The notes: a model not told the origin generated them from the letters alone. Positions 1-5,903 are shown, counted from the stretch's first letter. The stretch: 9,949 bases of DNA from Porphyromonadaceae bacterium (GCA_003447595.1 DLYT01000038.1:1-9949), one strand, 5' to 3'. A program made the numbers and translations.

Positions 1-206
1 GCATAAGCAACGGCCGCGCCAATAGCAGCCCCCATGCAATATTGAGCCATTTGTCCAAACTGTACAAGCAGTGGAATCGAAACCAACGTTCCCACTTGTT
101 TTAGGATAAGTCCGATGATAAGTGAAGCAAACAAACCGAGTGCCATCCCGTTCATCACCTTGATGAGGTAGGCATTGCCCGATTTAAGCAAAGCAGTCTT
201 CGTCAT
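1..206 (-). CDS. PTS EIIC-like membrane protein, N-terminal part (runs off the left edge)
   Basis: The ATG is at 204-206 and the frame stays open to the window edge, giving 68 codons. The visible protein starts MTKTALLKSGNAYLIKVMNG. It continues with two hydrophobic stretches, at about residues 19-35 and 40-67, which are rich in Gly, Ala, Leu and Ile, consistent with membrane helices. The pattern of a short polar N-terminus, then NGMALGLFASLIIGLILK, then LLVQFGQMAQYCMGAAIGAA resembles the EIIC-type PTS membrane family (PF13303, PTS_EIIC_2), which I recognise by eye only. Such proteins would be inner-membrane permease components, but no EIIA or EIIB partner is visible here, so sugar transport should not be assumed. 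It is divergent from the phosphoesterase and has its own promoter. Most of the protein lies outside the window. It could also be a related uncharacterised membrane protein. Confidence 0.6.
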   Translation of the reverse strand, partial: MTKTALLKSGNAYLIKVMNGMALGLFASLIIGLILKQVGTLVSIPLLVQFGQMAQYCMGAAIGAAVAY

Positions 207-237
207 GATCTGAGTCTAAGTATAGTGTTTCAGCCTG

Positions 238-267
238 CAAAGATAATCGGAATCGAAGTGCGGCAAA
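238..267 (-). promoter_or_regulatory. Candidate Bacteroides-type promoter for the EIIC-like gene
   Basis: On the minus strand, TTTG (264-267) and TATCTTTG (238-245) match the Bacteroides -33 and -7 elements with an 18-base spacer. This is slightly shorter than the usual 19-21. Transcription would start a few bases further on, leaving a leader of about 25 bases before the ATG at 206. Confidence 0.5.
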
Positions 268-279
268 GGGGTAAAAAGA

Positions 280-310
280 TTTCAGACCGATAAACTTTGT
301 TCTATTTTTG
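280..310 (+). promoter_or_regulatory. Candidate Bacteroides-type promoter for the metallophosphoesterase
   Basis: TTTC (280-283), a 19-base gap and TATTTTTG (303-310) match the TTTG/TAnnTTTG consensus except for one base in the -33 box. The in-frame TTG at 308 lies inside this promoter, which argues that translation begins at the ATG at 359. It lies just beyond the divergent promoter at 238-267. Confidence 0.5.
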
Positions 311-358
311 TACGACAAACGGTTTGCGCCGCCGCAAGCCTTCAAAACGAACATACAG

Positions 359-847
359 ATGAAAAAGATAGGAATCCTTTCGGATACACACGCGTATTGG
401 GACGATCGCTATGCCGAATACTTTGCGGGCTGCGACGAGATATGGCATGCCGGCGACATCGGCTCGGTAGAGATCATCGAAAAACTAAGCAAGGTGGCTA
501 CGCTGCGTGCGGTATATGGCAACATCGACGGCACGCCCGTGAAGTTGCTTACTGCCAAGACGCTTCGCTTTCGCGTAGAACAAACGGAGGTGTTGCTTAC
601 ACACATTGGCGGCTATCCCGGCAAGTATGCGCCCGAGATCAAGGACGAACTGCTGCGCGACACGCCCGACTTGATGGTGTGTGGTCACTCGCACATCCTG
701 AAAGTGATGTTTGATAAGAAACTCAACATGCTGCATATCAATCCCGGGGCTGCGGGCAAATACGGATTTCACAAGGTGCGTACGCTGATTCGCTTCGTGA
801 TTGACAAGGAAGAGATGAAAGATCTTGAGGTGATCGAGCTTGCTTGA
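359..847 (+). CDS. YfcE/MJ0936-type metallophosphoesterase
   Basis: This is a 162-residue single-domain calcineurin-like phosphoesterase. The metal-ligand motifs appear in family order: SDTH (D9, H11), HAGDIG (D33), YGNID (N55), LTHIGG (H82) and GHSH (H110, H112). These are the ligands of a two-metal centre that hydrolyses phosphodiesters. The small size and the motif set place it in the YfcE/MJ0936 group (Metallophos_2), which is cytoplasmic and shows activity on model phosphodiesters in characterised members. The physiological substrate is unknown and cannot be read from the sequence. The ATG at 359 was preferred over an in-frame TTG at 308, because the family begins right at MKKIGILSDTH and the upstream codons overlap the promoter. 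It appears to be a single-gene unit; no clear terminator hairpin follows it. Confidence 0.9.
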   Translation: MKKIGILSDTHAYWDDRYAEYFAGCDEIWHAGDIGSVEIIEKLSKVATLRAVYGNIDGTPVKLLTAKTLRFRVEQTEVLLTHIGGYPGKYAPEIKDELLRDTPDLMVCGHSHILKVMFDKKLNMLHINPGAAGKYGFHKVRTLIRFVIDKEEMKDLEVIELA

Positions 848-1047
848 TTTACAATAAGCCTTTTGCGCGCTTGAATTGTTGCTGCTCGTTGCCCCGTAAA
901 ATGGACGTTCAAGATGGCGTTTTTCGTGCTAGATGGTGCGAATTTGCTGTTTTTACGTCTTGAGAAAACGGCCTTTCTGATCAAACTAAAATGGAAAATG
1001 TGAATCGGAAAGGGTTTTTCTTTGTTCAAAATGGGGCGGCGACGCAA

Positions 1048-1063
1048 AAACCATGCATGGTTT
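1048..1063. repeat. 16-bp perfect palindrome
   Basis: AAACCATGCATGGTTT is a perfect palindrome with no spacer. As RNA it could not form a tight hairpin, so if functional it would more likely be a binding site for a dimeric protein. No gene start is adjacent, so a role is unproven. Confidence 0.5.
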
Positions 1064-1154
1064 CTGGAAAAACCTTGTTTGCTTCTCGCAGAAAGGTCAT
1101 TTACTTCTCAAAAAAAGGCTTTTAGGTTTTTGAAAGTGCTGCTCAGACTCTTCG

Positions 1155-1264
1155 TGAAGACTTTCTTTACTCACTGCGAAGACTTTTTACACGCACCACG
1201 AATAGTGTTTTTGTTTACCACGAAGACTTTTTGCACGCACCGTGAAGAGTGAAAACAGTTTTCA
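1155..1264. repeat. Degenerate 22-bp tandem repeat, four copies plus a weak fifth
   Basis: Consecutive 22-base blocks begin at 1155, 1177, 1199, 1221 and 1243 with no gaps. Copies 2 and 4 agree at 20 of 22 positions. Copy 1 agrees with copy 2 at 15 of 22, copy 3 agrees with copy 4 at only 12 of 22, and copy 5 keeps just the first part. The shared core is GAAGACTTT, followed in the best copies by a CACGCACC end. The period is not a multiple of three, so it is not a protein repeat. Inverted pieces of the same unit recur downstream: GTCTTCGTG at 1280-1288 and AAAGTCTTCAC at 1435-1445. Confidence 0.75.
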
Positions 1265-1288
1265 TTGAAAACGTTTTACGTCTTCGTG
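1219..1288. repeat. Nested inverted repeats at the end of the 22-bp array
   Basis: CACGAAGAC (1219-1227) is the exact reverse complement of GTCTTCGTG (1280-1288). Between them lie GAAAAC-A-GTTTTC (1251-1263) and the perfect palindrome AAAACGTTTT (1268-1277). Transcribed from either strand, this could fold into a branched structure. No poly-U run follows, so it does not look like an intrinsic terminator. Confidence 0.5.
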
Positions 1289-1723
1289 CAGTTTGTGCTC
1301 CGTTGTTTCGTTTACACTGTGGCGACTGCGTCATAGCCCGGCTGCCTGTGGGTAGAATGCACGCAGCGGGAGTTGAGCCGTTACAGATTGATTGCCCCCA
1401 GACGCAATTGATTTCCTTTTGCACGTCTGCGAAAAAAGTCTTCACTAACAACGAGGAATGTGTGTAATGCGTCGGCTGCTTTTGGGCGACAAAAGGAAAG
1501 ATTTATTTTGGTTTCAAAAAGTGGGCAACCAGCGAGAAAAGGGCTTTTGGGGGAGCAAAACCGTTGAATAGCATCCCGCGAGCCTTTCTTTTGCTATTTG
1601 CCAAATAATACAGTAAGCTACCCCATGAATGAATTGCTTTACAATACGTTGCGATTTGCGTGTATGCAAGGCTGTAAAGGGGGAGGTGCTGTGGCAATGC
1701 GCTATAATCGTTGTTAATCCCAC

Positions 1724-1740
1724 AAACAAAGCCTTTGTTT
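1724..1740. repeat. Perfect inverted repeat upstream of the HAD gene
   Basis: AAACAAAG, one C, then CTTTGTTT forms a perfect 8-bp inverted repeat centred 64 bases before the ATG at 1796. It contains TTTG in the right half, where a -33 box would be expected, but no convincing TAnnTTTG follows at the right distance. It could be an operator overlapping the promoter of the HAD gene. Confidence 0.45.
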
Positions 1741-1795
1741 AGATGGTTTAATCTTTTAGTTGACTCTGAATATTCTAAACTAAAAAGAAACCGAT

Positions 1796-2503
1796 ATGTA
1801 TAGAAATGAGCATGGAGAGGCTATAGGTAAATTGAAAGTTCTCTTTTTCGATGTAAATGAAACACTTCTCGATATTTCGAATGTAAAGCAGGCAGTGGCC
1901 GAGTTGTTGGATAACAAGATGGAGCTTGCCGACCGTTGGTTCAACCTGATGTTGCAATATACGTGGATGGAGACCATGGCCGACCGATATCATGACTTCG
2001 GTGAAATCGGATTGGCGGCGTTACATTCGATCGCAAAGATGAACCACATCTCGGTAGATCCGGCCAAAGCTATCAAAGCGATTGTGCTGATCAAGGAGGC
2101 GCAACCTCACCCCGATGTGGAAGAGGGGCTGCATATGTTGCACGAGATGGACTTCAACATGCTTACCCTTACCAACTCGAGTAATCCTACGATTGTGGCA
2201 CAGTTGCAAAATTCCGGACTGCGACGCTGGTTCGACGGCATGCTGAGTGTAGAAGATATTGGTTTCTATAAACCGCACCGACATGTGTATCGTTGGGCTG
2301 CCAATCGTATGAACGTGAAGCCGAGCGAATGCATGCTTATCGCCGCGCACGGGTGGGATATTTTTGGCGCGCTCGAGGCGGGTTATCGTGGTGCTTTTAT
2401 CGAACGTCCTCAGCAGGTGCTTTATCCGCTTGTTGAAGAGCCGGAGATCATCGAACCGAATCTCATCAATGTGGCCAAACGAATCATAGAATTGGAACGC
2501 TAA
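1796..2503 (+). CDS. HAD-superfamily hydrolase of the type II haloacid dehalogenase fold
   Basis: The 235-residue protein has all HAD motifs. Motif I is FDVNETLLD with nucleophile D19 and T23; motif II is LTLTNSS (T126); motif III is K159 in YKPHRHVY; motif IV is AAHGWD (D188). The order, the QYTW segment after motif I and the KPxxxVY and WD signatures match the type II (L-2-)haloacid dehalogenase family, and the length is only slightly above its usual 220-230. By eye alignment to L-DEX YL, the halide-binding arginine (R41) is F49 here, and S175 and N177 become A183 and H185. Dehalogenase activity is therefore doubtful; another HAD hydrolysis, such as of a small phosphate ester, is equally plausible. 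About 11 extra residues precede the fold, with no internal ATG to choose instead. It stands alone and is followed by a terminator. Confidence 0.85.
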   Translation: MYRNEHGEAIGKLKVLFFDVNETLLDISNVKQAVAELLDNKMELADRWFNLMLQYTWMETMADRYHDFGEIGLAALHSIAKMNHISVDPAKAIKAIVLIKEAQPHPDVEEGLHMLHEMDFNMLTLTNSSNPTIVAQLQNSGLRRWFDGMLSVEDIGFYKPHRHVYRWAANRMNVKPSECMLIAAHGWDIFGALEAGYRGAFIERPQQVLYPLVEEPEIIEPNLINVAKRIIELER

Positions 2504-2574
2504 CAGCTTGTTTCGCCTTCGCGGCATCGAAAGATCCACGCGGGATAGAAGTATTGTTATCGTATAGATATAGC

Positions 2575-2610
2575 AAAGGCTGCCTCATTGCGGGGCAGCC
2601 TTTATTTTTG
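2575..2610 (+). terminator. Intrinsic terminator after the HAD gene
   Basis: AAAGGCTGCC (2575-2584) pairs perfectly with GGCAGCCTTT (2594-2603) around a 9-base loop and is followed by ATTTTTG on the plus strand. It sits between convergent genes. The minus-strand side lacks a comparable U-rich tail, so it mainly serves the HAD gene. Confidence 0.85.
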
Positions 2611-2653
2611 TTCGTCGCGAATGGTTTATATCGTGTGCGTTGAGGCGGAAGGG

Positions 2654-3925
2654 TTACAGTTCTTGCAACTGAATGTTGCGCCACAACACCTTGATCGGTT
2701 CTCCGTCGTGAATCTGAAGTGCCACGCGGCCTTGTCCGTTGCCGATTTGCGGGTCTTGGATGTCTACCATCTCTTCACCGTTGAGCCAAGTCGTAACCTT
2801 GTCGCCCAATACACGGATGCGCATGGTATTCCAGTCGCCTTCTTTGAGAATCTCTTCCTTTTCGTCCGGAATTTGTACCAACCAGCCACGGCCATACGAT
2901 TCGTAGATACCGCCCGTGTCGTTACCTTTCGGAGCTACCTCTACTTGCCAGCCGTTTACGGTTACGCCTTCGGGAACAAACGAACGGATAAAGACGCCGC
3001 TGTTGCCGTTTGCTACTTGTTTGAATTCGAGTGTAAGGTCATAGTCGCGGTAGTAGTCGCGTGTAGCCAGGTAACCATACTGACGGTCGGGACCGCTCTC
3101 GCAGATAAGGTTGCCGTCTTCTACGTACCACTTCTCGGTTCCGTATGCTTCCCAGTTCGAAAGGTCTTTACCGTTGAACAGCGCGATCGGTTGTTTGTCT
3201 TTGCGCGGAAGTTCCTTGATCTTCATGTTGCGTATCCACGTGCGGTCGCCGTGGTCTTGCAGACTGATGCGGCCTGTTTTGGCGAGTCCGAATTCAGGGG
3301 CGTTGTTCCATTTGCCACTGTTCTTGCGTTGATGCCAGTCGTCGGTCCATGCTTCAAACTCTACAATCTTGTAACCGTTGAGCCAGTGCTCTACGTGTCC
3401 GTTGTCAAATACAATGCGGGAATTGTTCCATTGGTTCGCCCCTTTCATTGCCTTGCTAATGTTTTCGTTGGTGGTGTGCATGGCGTAGTCGGCACCCACT
3501 TTTTGCCAGTCTTCCAGTTCGCCTTTGAAGCCGATGTCGTCTAGCATTTGGTATTCGGGCCCGGTAACATAAGGGACACTATACATCGGACGCTCTACAA
3601 CGTGATACATCAATCCGCTGTTGCCGCCGTCGGTGATCTTCCAATCCCAGTCGATGATAAAGTTTTCATACTTATCGTTTGTTACGATATAGCCGGTGCC
3701 GTCGCTGCCGTTGCCTAGTGCGGTGAGGCAACCTTCTTCAACAGCCCACGGGCCTTTTACTTCGGTTCCGTTGTAATCTCTCCATCCTTGAAGCGACTCT
3801 CCGTCGAAAAGAAGTTTCCAACCCTCTTGCTGTTCTGCTTCGGTAAGCGTGTTGTGTGTCTGTGTACACGACGATGTTCCAAGTACTGCGGCTGCCAGGA
3901 GGCAAGCCAGGTTAACTTTCTTCAT
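2654..3925 (-). CDS. Two-domain DUF1080 (3-keto-disaccharide hydrolase family) lipoprotein
   Basis: The 423-residue protein starts with a Lys-Lys N-terminus, a hydrophobic core (about 4-16) and TSSC with C20 as the likely lipidated cysteine, an imperfect but acceptable Bacteroidetes lipobox. It should be exported and membrane-anchored. Two copies of the DUF1080 (PF06439) jelly-roll domain follow: one from about 35 to 235 beginning KLLFDGESLQGW, the second from about 242 to 423 beginning IALFNGKDLSNW. Both keep the NSG motif (GGNSGLMYHV, NGNSGVFIRS) and a late WLNG motif (EHWLNGYKI, TTWLNGEEM). Family members act on 3-keto-glucosides and related oxidised sugars, usually beside Gfo/Idh/MocA dehydrogenases and isomerases. 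None of those is adjacent here, so the substrate is unknown. The gene has its own promoter and is convergent with the HAD gene. Confidence 0.88.
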   Translation of the reverse strand: MKKVNLACLLAAAVLGTSSCTQTHNTLTEAEQQEGWKLLFDGESLQGWRDYNGTEVKGPWAVEEGCLTALGNGSDGTGYIVTNDKYENFIIDWDWKITDGGNSGLMYHVVERPMYSVPYVTGPEYQMLDDIGFKGELEDWQKVGADYAMHTTNENISKAMKGANQWNNSRIVFDNGHVEHWLNGYKIVEFEAWTDDWHQRKNSGKWNNAPEFGLAKTGRISLQDHGDRTWIRNMKIKELPRKDKQPIALFNGKDLSNWEAYGTEKWYVEDGNLICESGPDRQYGYLATRDYYRDYDLTLEFKQVANGNSGVFIRSFVPEGVTVNGWQVEVAPKGNDTGGIYESYGRGWLVQIPDEKEEILKEGDWNTMRIRVLGDKVTTWLNGEEMVDIQDPQIGNGQGRVALQIHDGEPIKVLWRNIQLQEL

Positions 3926-4010
3926 ACTGTTTGTTTTTCAGTGTATTATTAGAAATGAGTGTATAACGTATTCCTTGTAAGGGAATTCTATGGTCTATGT
4001 TTCTCTGTGG

Positions 4011-4041
4011 CAAATATATACAAAAAAAGAGCCGCGACAAT
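4011..4041 (-). promoter_or_regulatory. Candidate promoter for the DUF1080 gene, interlocked with the nadC terminator
   Basis: On the minus strand, ATTG (4038-4041), a 19-base gap and TATATTTG (4011-4018) fit the Bacteroides consensus with one mismatch in the -33 box. The -33 box lies within the terminator hairpin, spanning the end of one arm and the first loop base, and the spacer covers its U-tract. The leader would be about 80 bases. Confidence 0.5.
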
Positions 4042-4055
4042 GCTTTGTCGCGGCT
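4021..4055 (-). terminator. Intrinsic terminator of the DUF4783-nadC operon
   Basis: AGCCGCGACAA (4030-4040) and TTGTCGCGGCT (4045-4055) form a perfect 11-bp G+C-rich stem with a four-base loop. Read on the minus strand it is followed by C and seven T residues. It lies 28 bases after the nadC stop codon. Confidence 0.92.
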
Positions 4056-4082
4056 GTATCTATTTTTCTCTAAAATAGTTTC

Positions 4083-4922
4083 TTAGCAAGCTTTGAGGCT
4101 CATATCCAAACTCTTTACAGAGTGAGTAAGCGCGCCTACCGAAATATAGTCTACTCCGCAAAGGGCGTAGTCACGAAGCGTGTCGAAGGTAATACCGCCC
4201 GATGATTCGAGTTCGAAGCGTCCGGCAACTTTCTCTACCGCTTCTTTGGTTTGAGCCGGAGTGAAGTTGTCGAGCATGATACGGTCTACACCACCAACGT
4301 TCATTACTTGCTCTAGTTCGTCGAAGTTACGTACTTCGATTTCGATCTTCAAGTCCTTTCCGTTTTTCTTTAGGTAGTTGTGTGCGCCGGTAATTGCTTT
4401 TTCGATTCCGCCGGCAAAGTCAACGTGATTGTCTTTCAACAAGATCATGTCGAAAAGTCCGATACGGTGATTTACGCCACCGCCGATCTTTACGGCTTCT
4501 TTTTCAATCATACGCATACCCGGAGTTGTTTTGCGGGTATCCAATACACGTGTCTTTGTTCCTTCAAGTTGCTTTACATACTTGCGGGTTGTTGTAGCAA
4601 TACCGCTCATACGTTGCATGATGTTGAGTACAAGACGCTCTGTTTGAAGTAGGGATTGTGTTTTTCCTTCTACTGTAAATGCGATCTGTCCTTTTTTTAC
4701 TTCGGCACCGTCGTTGATGAATGTTGTGATCTTTAGATCCTTGTCAAACGAGTGGAAGATTTTTTTTGCCATTTCCACACCGGCCAGTACTCCGTCTTCT
4801 TTGATGATTAGTTGTACCTTTCCTTGTGTTTCGGCAGGGATAGAGCAAAGTGTTGTATGGTCGCCGTCGCCGATATCTTCTGCGAAAGCTAATTTGATTA
4901 AGTCGTCAATTAAGTTAGTCAT
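4083..4922 (-). CDS. nadC: Quinolinate phosphoribosyltransferase (carboxylating)
   Basis: This cytoplasmic enzyme converts quinolinate and PRPP to nicotinate mononucleotide, CO2 and pyrophosphate in de novo NAD synthesis. The 279-residue protein is of normal length and shows the family motifs in order: AEDIGDGDHTT (14-24), the TERLVLNIMQRMSGIAT segment (94-110), DTRKTTPG (128-135, with R130 and K131), GGGVNHRIGL (147-156, H152 and R153), LKDNH (162-166), MLDN (216-219), ESSGGI (239-244) and ISVGALTHS (260-268). No key residue is missing. Its ATG lies inside the last codons of the upstream DUF4783 gene (8-base overlap), which points to one mRNA and probable translational coupling. A strong terminator follows. 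The other de novo genes, nadA and nadB, are not in the window. Confidence 0.97.
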   Translation of the reverse strand: MTNLIDDLIKLAFAEDIGDGDHTTLCSIPAETQGKVQLIIKEDGVLAGVEMAKKIFHSFDKDLKITTFINDGAEVKKGQIAFTVEGKTQSLLQTERLVLNIMQRMSGIATTTRKYVKQLEGTKTRVLDTRKTTPGMRMIEKEAVKIGGGVNHRIGLFDMILLKDNHVDFAGGIEKAITGAHNYLKKNGKDLKIEIEVRNFDELEQVMNVGGVDRIMLDNFTPAQTKEAVEKVAGRFELESSGGITFDTLRDYALCGVDYISVGALTHSVKSLDMSLKAC

Positions 4923-5304
4923 TTGATTCGTCTATTCTTATCGATTGTATGATCAAGTTGTTATTAGCCACCTTGTAGGTGATGTTTACACGATACGTTT
5001 TGCCCGAGGTTGTTAGCTTTCCAACCATAAATCCCGACTCTCGTTTTTCGCCGCTGTGCACAACGTCGAAACCCGAAGGGTTATTTTGACGAAAGAAGGC
5101 ATCGAGTTTCTTAACGGCTTCGCGCGGAGCTACTTTGCCCGATTGTGTTCCGATCTGGAAGTCTACAACGGTGTCAAAATCAGAGGATAGAGCCTGAGCG
5201 TTTCCTTGCTTGAAGGCTGAGGCGATGTCGTTCTTTTGTATCGAAAAGCTATAGAGTATAATAGCTAACGTTGATATGGCCAGCAATGTGAGTATCTGTT
5301 TCAT
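4915..5304 (-). CDS. DUF4783 exported protein
   Basis: This is a 129-residue protein with a hydrophobic N-terminal segment (about residues 4-20) that is probably a signal peptide or single anchor, so it likely acts in the envelope. The rest is a small, mainly alpha+beta domain that resembles DUF4783 (PF16022), with the pattern of an amphipathic helix, a VVDFQIG strand, an acidic-basic helix ending in FF, then strands GFMVGKLTTSGKTYRVNITYKV and a final LIIQSIRIDES. The shape recalls NTF2/SnoaL-like folds, but the function is unknown. It is the first gene of a two-gene unit with nadC. Whether this reflects shared function or simple co-transcription cannot be decided here. The start is well fixed by the -7 box just upstream. 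Confidence 0.75.
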   Translation of the reverse strand: MKQILTLLAISTLAIILYSFSIQKNDIASAFKQGNAQALSSDFDTVVDFQIGTQSGKVAPREAVKKLDAFFRQNNPSGFDVVHSGEKRESGFMVGKLTTSGKTYRVNITYKVANNNLIIQSIRIDESND

Positions 5305-5329
5305 AGCTTATTAGTATTAACTTAGGGGG

Positions 5330-5362
5330 CAAAGGTATGAATATTTCTCAGAACTTAGCAAC
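5330..5362 (-). promoter_or_regulatory. Candidate promoter for the DUF4783-nadC operon
   Basis: On the minus strand TACCTTTG (5330-5337) is a perfect -7 box. GTTG (5359-5362) is a three-of-four -33 box with a 21-base gap. The leader would be only about 20 bases. Confidence 0.55.
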
Positions 5363-5377
5363 AATTGTTTACCTTTG
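5344..5377 (+). promoter_or_regulatory. Candidate promoter for rlmH
   Basis: TACCTTTG (5370-5377) is a perfect -7 box and is identical to the divergent one at 5330-5337. The best -33 candidate, TTTC (5344-5347), is 22 bases away, a little too far. The two promoters overlap back to back in 114 bases, so the flanking genes may compete for polymerase. Confidence 0.5.
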
Positions 5378-5418
5378 TAATAATAGAACTTGATATTTAG
5401 AAAAGCAGAGATAGAGCA

Positions 5419-5892
5419 ATGAAGATTTCATTATTGGTGATTGGCAAAACAGACAACAAGATTTTTATCGATGGTATTAATGAGTATACCAAGCGCTTGG
5501 TGCATTACATTCCTTTTAGTCTTGACGTGATTCCGGATATAAAGAATACGAAAAATATGACGGAAGAGCAGCAAAAGGAGAAGGAGGGAGAATTGATCCT
5601 AAAGAATGTGCAACCGGGAGATTACCTGGTACTGCTCGACGATAAAGGGAAAGAGTTTACGTCTGTAAAGTTTGCCGATTATATCGAAAAGAAGACGCAC
5701 ACGGTGAGTAAGCGTCTGATCTTTGTGGTGGGTGGGCCTTATGGCTTTTCGCAAAAGGTGTATGACGCGGCTTCGGAAAAGATTTCGCTTTCGAAGATGA
5801 CGTTCTCGCATCAGATGATACGCATGATTTTTGTAGAGCAGCTGTATCGTGCTATGACCATCCTCAATAACGAGCCTTATCATCACGAGTGA
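5419..5892 (+). CDS. rlmH: 23S rRNA (pseudouridine1915-N3)-methyltransferase
   Basis: RlmH uses S-adenosylmethionine to methylate pseudouridine 1915 in helix 69 of 23S rRNA, acting on assembled 70S ribosomes. The 157-residue length is typical. The SPOUT-class C-terminal knot is clear: LLDDKGKEFTS (72-82), FVVGGPYGFS (102-111), the SLSKMTFSHQMIR segment (123-135) and the family-typical ending NEPYHHE (151-157). The N-terminus MKISLLVIGKT is also characteristic. It has its own promoter, divergent from DUF4783-nadC, and ends in a hairpin shared with the convergent aroC gene. Nothing unusual is seen. Confidence 0.97.
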   Translation: MKISLLVIGKTDNKIFIDGINEYTKRLVHYIPFSLDVIPDIKNTKNMTEEQQKEKEGELILKNVQPGDYLVLLDDKGKEFTSVKFADYIEKKTHTVSKRLIFVVGGPYGFSQKVYDAASEKISLSKMTFSHQMIRMIFVEQLYRAMTILNNEPYHHE

Positions 5893-5903
5893 TAGAAATA
5901 AAG

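Larger units (their letters stand above)
848..1795. other. Gene-poor region of about 950 bases with repeats and palindromes
   Basis: I see no credible gene here. Short open frames exist on both strands (for example 1022-1252, 1249-1467, 1215-1451 and 1514-1729), but none resembles a known domain, several overlap on opposite strands, and the translations are compositionally odd. What the region does hold is a 16-bp perfect palindrome (1048-1063), a degenerate 22-bp tandem repeat (1155-1264) with inverted partial copies further on, a more G+C-rich block around 1310-1420, a possible nested hairpin (CTTTACA at 1637-1643 with TGTAAAG at 1673-1679), and a palindrome next to the downstream gene (1724-1740). 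A decayed gene, a dispersed intergenic repeat or an unrecognised small RNA are all possible. Confidence 0.6.

Noticed and set aside
308..358. Upstream TTG start that would add 17 residues to the metallophosphoesterase
   Set aside because: It lies within the candidate -7 box, and the family starts at the conserved SDTH region directly after the ATG at 359.
1155..1264. 22-bp repeats considered as a CRISPR array
   Set aside because: The units are directly adjacent with no spacers and diverge strongly; no cas gene is present.
1022..1467. Short plus-strand open frames over the 22-bp repeat
   Set aside because: There is no recognisable domain, the repeat period is not a multiple of three, and opposing frames are equally open, so coding is unlikely.
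848..1795. An insertion sequence or integrated element in the empty region
   Set aside because: No transposase or integrase fragment, target-site duplication or matched terminal inverted repeats could be identified; the 11-bp inverted match (1154-1164 and 1435-1445) is explained by the repeat unit.
2021..2539. Minus-strand open frame opposite the HAD gene
   Set aside because: It is the antisense shadow of a gene with complete HAD motifs and has no family features of its own.
2588..3544. 318-codon plus-strand open frame opposite the DUF1080 gene
   Set aside because: It is unusually long for a shadow, but its translation shows no known motif, its first codons overlap the HAD terminator, and the minus strand has clear DUF1080 domains and a lipoprotein signal.
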